From the NCBI GenBank assembly GCA_002479655.1, contig DLOQ01000193.1, forward strand, positions 1-11,259: DNA of 11,259 nucleotides, written 5' to 3'. The translations under genes were made by a program, and so were the position numbers. The stretch is from Lachnospiraceae bacterium UBA7480. Its GTDB lineage: Bacteria > Bacillota > Clostridia > Lachnospirales > Lachnospiraceae. The notes below the pieces were generated by a model that worked only from the letters and a program-made list of their open reading frames with translations, had not been told where the DNA came from and searched no databases. This document shows positions 1-6,527 of this stretch, piece after piece; the stretch's first letter is position 1; every line of letters begins with the position of its first letter.

Positions 1-30
1 TTTCAAATTTTGAGATAGGAGAATTAAGAA

Positions 31-1326
31 ATGAAGAAGATTTATACCTGTTTTTGTACTGATGTGATCCATGAGGGGCATCTGAATATCTTAAAAAAAG
101 CAAAGGAATATGGCGAAGTAATCGTGGGTGTGCTGGCTGATGAAGCGATGGTAAGATATAACCGGTTTCCGACGATCTCTTTGGAGGAACGGATAGAGAT
201 CGTAAAAAATACAGGTCTGGCGGATCGCGTGATCGTGCAGAACACTATCATGTATGATGAGGTGATTGCAACAGAAAAACCGGATTATGTGATCCACGGG
301 GACAACTGGAAAGAGGGACCGGAGAATGCTATCCGTCAGAATGTATTGAAGAATCTTGCTGAGTATGGCGGAGAATTGATTGAAGCGCCCTATACTTATA
401 ACAGGGAAGTCAAAAAGATAGATGACCGTATCAAAGAAAAACTGGCGATGCCGGAATTTAGAAGGAGAAGACTGAAACAGCTGATTGCAATGCGTCCCAT
501 CGTAAAGACATTGGAGGTACATTCCGGATTGACAGGACTGATTGCTGAGAAGACGGTGGTAGAGCATCATGGTGAATTGGATCAGTTTGACGCCATGTGG
601 ATATCCAGCTTGTGTGATTCCACGGCAAAGGGTAAACCGGATATAGAGCTGGTTGATATGTCTTCACGGATCAGAACCATTGATGATGTTATGGATGTAA
701 CGACCAAGCCGATCATTCTGGACGGCGATACCGGAGGGCTGATCGAGCACTTTGTCTATAATGTCCGCACGTTGGAGCGGATGGGTGTTTCCGCTGTAAT
801 CATAGAAGACAAGACGGGACTGAAGAAAAATTCCTTGTTTGGTACGGAAGTAGAGCAGACACAGGATAGTATTGAGAATTTCTGTGCCAAGATCTGCGCG
901 GGAAAGGAAGCCCTGCGGACAGATGAATTTATGATTATTGCGAGGATCGAAAGCCTGATCTTAGAGCGGGGGATGGAGGATGCCCTGACCCGGGCAAAGG
1001 CCTATGTGGAAGCCGGAGCAGACGGGATCATGATCCATTCCAGAAAGAAAACGCCTGATGAGATTGTGGAGTTCTGCCGACAGTTTCGTGAGACGGATCA
1101 GGAGACGCCGATCGTAGTCGTGCCGACGTCCTTTTCCTCTATAACGGAAGAAGAGCTTGTTAAGGCAGGGGTGAATATCGTCATTTATGCCAATCAGCTG
1201 ACAAGAAGCGCCTTTCCGGCGATGCAAAAAACGGCGGAAACAATACTGAAGAATCACCGTTCTCTGGAGGCGGACGAAGCCCTGATGTCGTTTAAAGACA
1301 TTATCCGATTGATTGATGAATTATAA
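31..1326 (+). CDS. aepX: Phosphoenolpyruvate mutase with fused N-terminal cytidylyltransferase-like domain
   Basis: The enzyme should isomerise PEP to phosphonopyruvate, the C-P bond-forming entry step of phosphonate biosynthesis, in the cytoplasm. Residues about 155-431 are the PEP mutase domain of the isocitrate lyase superfamily. They carry the diagnostic EDKxGxKxxS motif at 259-268, which separates mutases from lyases, and the metal-site DGDTG at 231-235. Residues 1-135 form a nucleotidyltransferase domain with an HxGH motif (H14-E-G-H17), like glycerol-3-phosphate or phosphocholine cytidylyltransferases. PepM fusions to nucleotidyltransferases are known in phosphonate clusters. The length (431 aa) fits such a fusion rather than stand-alone mutases of about 290 aa. 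The ATG at 31 follows an AGGAGAA site at 17-23. The decarboxylase at 2318 catalyses the next step and supports the call. The N-terminal domain lacks a clear ISSTxxI-type second motif, so its catalytic competence is uncertain. Confidence 0.93.
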   Translation: MKKIYTCFCTDVIHEGHLNILKKAKEYGEVIVGVLADEAMVRYNRFPTISLEERIEIVKNTGLADRVIVQNTIMYDEVIATEKPDYVIHGDNWKEGPENAIRQNVLKNLAEYGGELIEAPYTYNREVKKIDDRIKEKLAMPEFRRRRLKQLIAMRPIVKTLEVHSGLTGLIAEKTVVEHHGELDQFDAMWISSLCDSTAKGKPDIELVDMSSRIRTIDDVMDVTTKPIILDGDTGGLIEHFVYNVRTLERMGVSAVIIEDKTGLKKNSLFGTEVEQTQDSIENFCAKICAGKEALRTDEFMIIARIESLILERGMEDALTRAKAYVEAGADGIMIHSRKKTPDEIVEFCRQFRETDQETPIVVVPTSFSSITEEELVKAGVNIVIYANQLTRSAFPAMQKTAETILKNHRSLEADEALMSFKDIIRLIDEL

Positions 1327-1378
1327 GTTATCAGTTATTAGTAATAAGTTATCTGTTATAAGTTGTATGTAATCAGTT
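1323..1378. repeat. Degenerate AT-rich direct repeat after aepX
   Basis: Two 15-bp units, ataagttatcagtta (1323-1337) and ataagttatctgtta (1344-1358), differ by one base and are offset by 21 bp. A third, weaker copy begins at 1358 (ataagttgtatg). The first unit overlaps the aepX stop codon. The short sequence ttattagtaataa (1335-1347) between units is itself palindromic. Repeats of this kind are, as far as I know, common between genes in Clostridia. No function is evident. Confidence 0.6.
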
Positions 1379-1406
1379 TCAGGCATTAGTGAAAACATAA
1401 TCATGA

Positions 1407-1518
1407 GGTTTGCATAACTCGAAGTTTGCATATCTATGATCCAAAAATGATTTCATTAATAGATGTTAAAACATAGATGTTTAGATCATAGATATGCAAA
1501 CAAAGAGTTATGTAAGCC
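1407..1518. repeat. Long imperfect inverted repeat (about 35-bp stem, 42-nt loop)
   Basis: The arms 1413-1441 and 1484-1512 are reverse complements at 26 of 29 positions. The three mismatches are contiguous (GAA at 1421-1423 opposite AAA at 1502-1504). The inner 18 bp (1424-1441 with 1484-1501) pair perfectly. As RNA, pairing extends outward to 1407/1518 with two G-U pairs. The loop is 1442-1483 and contains atagatgtt twice (1459-1467 and 1473-1481). No U-tract follows the stem, so it is not a standard intrinsic terminator. It may be a MITE-like element or a structured leader in the 242-bp gap between aepX and the next gene. I see no clear target-site duplication. Confidence 0.75.
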
Positions 1519-1568
1519 GTTCTGGGCTGTTGTAATTACCTAAATTATAATAAAAAGAGGAACAAGGA

Positions 1569-2267
1569 ATGAAAGAATACGCAATTCTCATGGCCGCGGG
1601 TATGGGTACCCGGATGCGTCCGCTGACGGAGACGATGCCAAAACCTTTGATACCGGTTCACGGAAAACCGATGATCGAGACAGTGATCGAGGGGCTGCTG
1701 TCCAGACCGGTAGATGAGATTTATATCGTGACAGGTTATCTGGGAGAACAGTTTCAGCAGATGGAAGCAAAATATCCGCAGGTACATCTGATCAGGAATG
1801 AAGAATATGATGTAAAAAACAATATTTCATCCATTTACGCAGCGCGGGAGATACTGCCGCTTGGCAGCTGTTTTATCTGCGAGTCAGACCTGTATGTGGC
1901 TGCTCCGGAGATCTTTCAAAAGGAACTGCATCACTCCTGTTATTATGGCAGGATGCAGGCAGGATATTCGGATGACTGGACATTTGGAGTCAAGGATGGA
2001 CGGATCAGCCGCGTGGGAAAAGGCGGGACGGATGCTTACAATATGGTAGGCGTTGCATGGTTTTGCCAAAAAGACGCGGCAGAGTTAAAAAATCTCATTG
2101 AACAGGCTTATACCTGGAATGACAGCGGCGAGCTTTTCTGGGATGATGTGGTAGACAGGAATCTGGATAAACTGGATCTGGTGGTGGAGCCGGTTTACGA
2201 GGGACAGATCATAGAAATCGATACCGTGGAAGAACTAAATAATATTAATAAAAATAATCAAAGTTGA
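1569..2267 (+). CDS. pntC: LicC/PntC-like nucleotidyltransferase (probable phosphonate cytidylyltransferase)
   Basis: This 232-aa protein has a complete NTP-transferase fold. The nucleotide-binding signature AAGMGTRMRPLT lies at 9-20, followed by K25-P-L at the usual activating lysine. There is an NNISSIYAA segment at 84-92, typical of the LicC phosphocholine cytidylyltransferase branch. The metal-binding acidic site is ESD at 105-107, and a second acidic site, EIDTVEEL, is near the C-terminus (216-223). The predicted reaction is CTP plus a small phosphorylated or phosphonylated alcohol/amine giving a CMP conjugate. Between PEP mutase and phosphonopyruvate decarboxylase, CMP-AEP synthesis (PntC) is the best guess. 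LicC-type phosphocholine or sugar-1-phosphate activation is the alternative. Unlike known PntC proteins fused to AEP transaminase, this one stands alone. The ATG at 1569 is preceded by AAGAGGAACAAGG. The stop codon is 50 bp before the decarboxylase start. Confidence 0.72.
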   Translation: MKEYAILMAAGMGTRMRPLTETMPKPLIPVHGKPMIETVIEGLLSRPVDEIYIVTGYLGEQFQQMEAKYPQVHLIRNEEYDVKNNISSIYAAREILPLGSCFICESDLYVAAPEIFQKELHHSCYYGRMQAGYSDDWTFGVKDGRISRVGKGGTDAYNMVGVAWFCQKDAAELKNLIEQAYTWNDSGELFWDDVVDRNLDKLDLVVEPVYEGQIIEIDTVEELNNINKNNQS

Positions 2268-2304
2268 AAGGTATAGGAGTGTCATCGCAGCAAGCTGCTC
2301 TGAC

Positions 2305-2312
2305 AAGGAGGA
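2305..2312 (+). promoter_or_regulatory. Strong Shine-Dalgarno site fixing the decarboxylase start
   Basis: AAGGAGGA sits 5 nt before the ATG at 2318. The reading frame is open back to a TTG at 2264 that overlaps the previous stop, and a GTG at 2279 is also in frame. The near-perfect Shine-Dalgarno site and the family's usual N-terminus both favour 2318. A small GC-rich palindrome, gcagcaagctgc (2287-2298), lies just upstream and could form a short hairpin. Confidence 0.8.
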
Positions 2313-2317
2313 TTAGT

Positions 2318-3439
2318 ATGAATGCACAGAGTTTATTAAAAGAGATTGAAAATATGGGGATCAGGGTGATCACCGGAGTGCCAGACTCTACCTTAAAGCA
2401 GTTCTGTGACGGGCTACAGACTTATCAGGGTCAGCTGAAACATTATGTGCCGGTAAATGAAGGCGCCGCGATCGGTATCGCCGTGGGGACGTATCTGTCG
2501 TCCGGTCATCCGGCATGCGTCTATATGCAGAATTCCGGTCTGGGTAATATCGTCAATCCGATTACATCCCTTGCCAATAATGAAGTGTATGGCATCCCGA
2601 TGCTTTTGATCGTCGGATGGCGCGGAGAACCCGGAGTGAAGGATGAGCCGCAGCATGTCTATCAGGGAAAGATTACGAAAGAGTTATTGGATGTGCTTTC
2701 CATACCTTATGCGGTTCTGGATGCGGATACTACGATGGAGGAGATGGAAACCATCTTAAAACAGGCAAAAGACGCCATGGCGGAGAGAAAACAATTTGCT
2801 CTGGTTGTGAAAAAGGGAACCTTTGAAAAAGCAGATAAATTTGTCTGGGAGAACGGATATACGATGAACCGGGAATGGGCGCTGGGCGAGCTTCTTAAGA
2901 TGATTCCGCAGGAGGCATGTATCGTATCGACGACCGGTAAGATTTCCAGAGAACTTTATGAACAGAGCGATAAGCTATATGGCAATCATGACAGGATCTT
3001 CATGACGGTGGGCGGTATGGGACATGCATCCATGATTGCATTTGGCATTGCGCAGGATCAGCCGGATCGGAAGGTGGTCTGTATTGACGGGGACGGCGCG
3101 GCGTTGATGCATATGGGAGGTATGGCATTTTTGGCAGCCAATGCGCCGGAGAATTATATTCATATCATCATCAATAATCAGGCGCATGAGTCGGTAGGCG
3201 CAATGCCCACCGGCGCGCAGGCAGTCAGCTTTGTAAAAGTGGCACAGGCAGCAGGATATCGAAAGGCGCTTTCCATCACCAAGCAGGAAGATATGATGCA
3301 GATAAAAGATCTGTTGAACGAAAAAGGACCTGTACTGTGTGAGATCTTGGTAGGTCTTGATTCCAGAGCAGATCTGGGAAGACCAAAGGAGACGGCGGCG
3401 GAGAATCGGGAAGCCTTTATGTCTTATCTTCATAGATAA
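2318..3439 (+). CDS. aepY: Phosphonopyruvate decarboxylase (thiamine-diphosphate dependent)
   Basis: The enzyme decarboxylates phosphonopyruvate to phosphonoacetaldehyde, pulling the unfavourable PEP mutase equilibrium toward phosphonate. The 373-aa product has the single-chain ThDP layout of this family. GVPDSTLK at 20-27 is the family's N-terminal signature. The cofactor-activating glutamate is E48 in NEGAA. The pyrimidine-binding domain covers about 1-170. The pyrophosphate-binding domain has GDG at 258-260 and ends the metal-binding motif with NN at 286-287, about the expected 30-residue spacing. The C-terminal DLGRPKETAAENREAFM segment (352-368) is typical of the family. The length matches characterised homologues (about 375 aa). 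It is 50 bp after the nucleotidyltransferase and 23 bp before the GT2 gene, consistent with co-transcription. Sulfopyruvate decarboxylase is a related alternative, made unlikely by the PEP mutase nearby. Confidence 0.92.
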   Translation: MNAQSLLKEIENMGIRVITGVPDSTLKQFCDGLQTYQGQLKHYVPVNEGAAIGIAVGTYLSSGHPACVYMQNSGLGNIVNPITSLANNEVYGIPMLLIVGWRGEPGVKDEPQHVYQGKITKELLDVLSIPYAVLDADTTMEEMETILKQAKDAMAERKQFALVVKKGTFEKADKFVWENGYTMNREWALGELLKMIPQEACIVSTTGKISRELYEQSDKLYGNHDRIFMTVGGMGHASMIAFGIAQDQPDRKVVCIDGDGAALMHMGGMAFLAANAPENYIHIIINNQAHESVGAMPTGAQAVSFVKVAQAAGYRKALSITKQEDMMQIKDLLNEKGPVLCEILVGLDSRADLGRPKETAAENREAFMSYLHR

Positions 3440-3462
3440 TAGATAATACAAAGAGGTGAAAC

Positions 3463-4545
3463 ATGCAGAATGGGAGTCCCCAAAAAAGAGTAAGCATCAT
3501 CGTCCCTGTATATAATGCGGAACGATATTTAGACAAGTGCCTGTCTTCCCTTGTGGAGCAGACGTATGAAAATTTTGAAATTATTGTAATAGATGATGGC
3601 TCGACGGATGGAAGCGGCGGAATATGTGACAGGTATGCCGCAGAGTTCACGACAGTACATTGTTATCATAAGGATAATCAGGGTGCCGGACCGGCGCGTA
3701 ATTTTGGACTGGATCGTTCCACAGGTGATTATATCATGTATGTCGATGCGGATGACTATATTGCAAAGAGATGCGTTGCGGAAGTGGTCGGTATTGCCGA
3801 GCAGTATCAGGCCGATCTGGTAGACTTTGGGAAAATATATATGCTTTCTGCAAAGAATGTATTTATAGATACAGATAAAACGATCAGTCATTTCACGTCT
3901 CCACAGGAGGTACGGCAGATCAGCGGTCAAATACGGAAGATGATCTGGGGGAAATTATATCAAAGAGAACTGGCGCTCAGTGTCCGTTTTACCAGTCGGC
4001 AGCGGGGAGAAGATGCCTGCTATATGGCGGAGATTCTGGAACACTGTAAAAGTATAGTCAAATATAATTATTGTCTTTATGCATACCGGGCATATCAGGA
4101 AAGTCTGACACGGGGGAAAGCATCGAGCAGGATGATCAAAAGAGAACTCGGACAATATCGGGCGGCATATGATCTGGCTGACAGCCGGGAACAGCAGGAG
4201 GAAGTGCTCAGACAGATGGTTCTATATTGTCAAAAGACAACTGAGGATATCGTGTATCGCGGGGAAGAGGCAGTATCAAGAAAACAGTTGCTGTTTTTGA
4301 AAGATCAGATAGATAAGATTGATCATTCTGAAAGCGCAGTTATAGAAGAACACTTTGATGATGATCAGACGGAAAAGGAAAGTTCATTTAATGTAATCTT
4401 AAAAACAGCAGATATGCTGATTGGGAAAGCGATAGAAACTTCGCAGGTCTCATGGGTTAACAGAACTTATAAGAGATTGAGAAACCTATACAGCAGATGT
4501 ATGGGCAGGATCAGGGTGTGGATCAATTACGAGTATAAAATATAA
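3463..4545 (+). CDS. Family 2 glycosyltransferase
   Basis: The first 100 residues are a clear GT-A domain of GT2. VSIIVPVYNAERYLDKCLSS (10-29) is the opening strand and helix, IVIDDGSTD (41-49) is the nucleotide-sugar site, NQGAGPARNFGL is at 72-83, and the DxD metal motif is VDADDY at 94-99. It should transfer a sugar from a nucleotide donor to a growing glycan at the inner face of the membrane; donor and linkage cannot be inferred. The C-terminal half (about 220-360) is charged and not recognised, and no strong membrane segment is seen, so attachment would be peripheral. The ATG at 3463 follows AAAGAGGTG at 3450-3458. Its place after the phosphonate genes and before two fucosyltransferase-family genes marks a glycan assembly locus. 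Confidence 0.9.
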   Translation: MQNGSPQKRVSIIVPVYNAERYLDKCLSSLVEQTYENFEIIVIDDGSTDGSGGICDRYAAEFTTVHCYHKDNQGAGPARNFGLDRSTGDYIMYVDADDYIAKRCVAEVVGIAEQYQADLVDFGKIYMLSAKNVFIDTDKTISHFTSPQEVRQISGQIRKMIWGKLYQRELALSVRFTSRQRGEDACYMAEILEHCKSIVKYNYCLYAYRAYQESLTRGKASSRMIKRELGQYRAAYDLADSREQQEEVLRQMVLYCQKTTEDIVYRGEEAVSRKQLLFLKDQIDKIDHSESAVIEEHFDDDQTEKESSFNVILKTADMLIGKAIETSQVSWVNRTYKRLRNLYSRCMGRIRVWINYEYKI

Positions 4546-4621
4546 TAGGAATGTATGAAATGTTAATTGGCTATGATAATGTAAGTTTGCAGATTATGGA
4601 AAGGCTTGGTAAGATTTGCAG

Positions 4622-5629
4622 ATGAAATTAAGGGATATTGTTCCTTATAAGATTATGAAGGAACGCAGGATCAAACAACATTTTCAGATATTGAAAGCAC
4701 AGCAGGAGCCATTGGTTTATAATGGGAAGGGACAGAGAAAGCGGGTATTTTACCTGCAGGATGTTCTGGCACAGCATACACCGTATACACTGGTCTTGGA
4801 TCAGGAGCCGGAAGAAATCTTGTGGGATCGTAACAATACGGGACTTCCGATTCAGTTTTTTTCCCATAAGGCAATATTTGAAGAGGCAAGTCCTTACTGT
4901 GTTCGCAAATACGCGCTGTTGTTTGAGTCAGAGACGATCCAGCCGGAGGATTATACACGGGTGATGAATGATCCGGGCAGAATGGCGGAATACAGTAAAA
5001 TCTTTACCTTCTCGGATCAGGTTCTGGATCAGTATCAGAACGCATTGTTTATTCCCGCCAGCGGACTTTGGTACGGTACTGCGGTTAATGGAGGAGCGCT
5101 GGATGAGCGGCGTTATGAGAAAAAAGAGAAAAATATTTCAGTGGTTGCATCTGCCAAATCACACACAAAATATCATAGATTACGTGTAGAGACAGCAAAA
5201 CAGGCAGTGGAAGCAGGTCTGGCGGACGGATATGGGGCGTTTTGCAATAATCGTATTAATAAAAAAGCGGACGCTTTAGATGATTATCGTTACAGCATTG
5301 TGGTGGAAAATGATATAAAACCGTATTATTTTACGGAAAAGATTCTGGATTGCTTTGCGTCTATGACGATCCCGATTTATCTGGGCGCGACAAAGATCGG
5401 TGAGTATTTTAATATGGATGGCATTATCACACTGGAAGAGGGAATGTGCGCTCATATTGAAGATGTCCTAAAACAGTGTTCCGCGCAGGATTATGAGGCA
5501 AGACGGGAAGCCGTAATAGACAATTTTGAGCGGGTGAAGCAGTATCGGTGTATAGAGGATTATCTGATGACGCATTATAGGGATGAATTTATGTTGGATT
5601 CAATGATCCAGAAGAGAGAGACGGAATAA
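4622..5629 (+). CDS. GT10-family (alpha-1,3/4-fucosyltransferase-like) glycosyltransferase
   Basis: The C-terminal half contains the GT10 hallmark. VVENDIKPYYFTEKILDCF is followed directly by ASMTIPIYLGA (together about residues 227-256 from the ATG), matching the FENS-x-YxTEK-PIYxG block of bacterial and animal alpha-1,3-fucosyltransferases that binds GDP-fucose. The expected activity is transfer of fucose, or a related GDP-sugar, to a GlcNAc/Glc-type acceptor. No membrane segment or C-terminal heptad repeats like those of Helicobacter FutA are present; the protein ends soon after the catalytic domain with a charged tail. Start choice is uncertain. ATG 4622 is preferred, but an in-frame TTG at 4616 lies 11 nt from GGAAAGG (4598-4604) and may be the true start. 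The next gene starts 4 nt after the stop, indicating translational coupling. GT10 is firm; the sugar specificity is inferred. Confidence 0.87.
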   Translation: MKLRDIVPYKIMKERRIKQHFQILKAQQEPLVYNGKGQRKRVFYLQDVLAQHTPYTLVLDQEPEEILWDRNNTGLPIQFFSHKAIFEEASPYCVRKYALLFESETIQPEDYTRVMNDPGRMAEYSKIFTFSDQVLDQYQNALFIPASGLWYGTAVNGGALDERRYEKKEKNISVVASAKSHTKYHRLRVETAKQAVEAGLADGYGAFCNNRINKKADALDDYRYSIVVENDIKPYYFTEKILDCFASMTIPIYLGATKIGEYFNMDGIITLEEGMCAHIEDVLKQCSAQDYEARREAVIDNFERVKQYRCIEDYLMTHYRDEFMLDSMIQKRETE

Positions 5630-5633
5630 AAAA

Positions 5634-6500
5634 GTGAATGTGATCGTGGATATTAAGGGAGGATATGGGAATCAGCTGTTTTGTTATGCGCTGGGCTATG
5701 CAGTGTCAAAGAAAATGCAGGCGCAGCTGTGTCTGGATACCAGTATGCTCCATCATCATATTGTAAAGAACCGGCAGGCGGAGATTTTGCATTTGAATAT
5801 TGCTTATGATAAACTGATAACATATCCTTATGACAGTCGGCTGTTATATAGAAAGCTCGGTATCAACAGACTCCGCAAAAAAAATGCAATAGGGTGGAAT
5901 ACGGCAATATATAAGGAAAAACAGTTGATCCAATATGATCCGGACGTATTTGGGATAAAAAGAGATACGTATTTTGATGGATTTTGGCAGAATCCGGATT
6001 ATTTCGATCAGTATCGCGAAGAACTGTTGCCATTGCTGCAGCCGAAAGAAGAAAAGACAGAGAGCGTAACTGCGCTGGCAGAAGAGATGCAGCGGGAGGA
6101 GAGCGTATCCGTGCATATCCGGAGGGGCGATTATGTAGGTCTTGCATGGGATCTTCCGATGTCTTATTATGATATGGCGATGATAAAGATGGAAGAGCAT
6201 TTGGGTGTGACTCCGCATTATTATATCTTTTCGGATGATATGGACTTTGCCGGAGAATATTATAAGACCTCCGGGCGGCAGATAACCTTTGTCAGCTATG
6301 ATTCACCGTCTCCGGTCAGAGACGATATGTATCTGATGAGCCGGTGCCGACATAATATTATTGCAAACAGTTCTTACAGCTGGTGGGGCGCTTATCAGAA
6401 TCAAAATCCAGAAAAATATGTGATCTGTCCAAAGATCGGTATGTGGGATGAAAAGTTTTATTTGAAAGACTGGCATAAGATAGCGATAACAGAAAAATAG
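5634..6500 (+). CDS. GT11-family (alpha-1,2-fucosyltransferase-like) glycosyltransferase
   Basis: The 288-aa protein carries all the usual GT11 blocks in order. GGYGNQLFCYALG at 9-21 is the N-terminal signature. HIRRGDYV at 161-168 is the GDP-fucose-binding HxRRGDY motif. FSDD is at 199-202, and DMYLMSRCRHNIIANSSYSW (231-250) precedes WGAY. Length matches bacterial WbsJ/FutC-type enzymes. The predicted reaction is alpha-1,2 transfer of fucose from GDP-fucose to a galactose-type residue. The only plausible start is GTG 5634 (an ATG at 5638 is out of frame). It lies 4 nt after the GT10 stop behind a weak AGAGAGAG site, so it probably depends on coupling to the upstream gene. No GDP-fucose biosynthetic gene (gmd, fcl, fkp) is in the window, so the donor must come from elsewhere. 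Confidence 0.92.
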   Translation: MNVIVDIKGGYGNQLFCYALGYAVSKKMQAQLCLDTSMLHHHIVKNRQAEILHLNIAYDKLITYPYDSRLLYRKLGINRLRKKNAIGWNTAIYKEKQLIQYDPDVFGIKRDTYFDGFWQNPDYFDQYREELLPLLQPKEEKTESVTALAEEMQREESVSVHIRRGDYVGLAWDLPMSYYDMAMIKMEEHLGVTPHYYIFSDDMDFAGEYYKTSGRQITFVSYDSPSPVRDDMYLMSRCRHNIIANSSYSWWGAYQNQNPEKYVICPKIGMWDEKFYLKDWHKIAITEK

Positions 6501-6527
6501 ATATCAAAGATATGTCTGGAGATACGG

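Noticed and set aside
1407..1518. Rho-independent terminator after aepX
   Set aside because: The stem is long and AT-rich, with a 42-nt loop and no T-tract after it.
1546..1551. Perfect TATAAT box upstream of the nucleotidyltransferase gene
   Set aside because: No acceptable -35 hexamer at 16-18 bp, and a start site placed from this box would fall in the Shine-Dalgarno region; probably chance in AT-rich sequence.
1327..1568. Possible CRISPR array from the repeated units after aepX
   Set aside because: Units are short, degenerate and overlapping, with no regular spacers and no cas genes.
2264..2317. N-terminal extension of the decarboxylase from TTG 2264 or GTG 2279
   Set aside because: A strong AAGGAGGA lies directly before ATG 2318, and the ATG gives the normal family N-terminus and length.
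2975..3451. Antisense open frame of 158 aa opposite the decarboxylase
   Set aside because: It overlaps the conserved ThDP-binding coding region and has no recognisable domain.
4585..4623. Two copies of tttgcagat flanking the GT10 start region
   Set aside because: Only 9 bp, no associated element, likely chance.
5844..6218. Antisense open frame of 124 aa opposite the GT11 gene
   Set aside because: It lies wholly within a well-supported GT11 gene, has no recognisable domain and shows the low-complexity look of a shadow frame.
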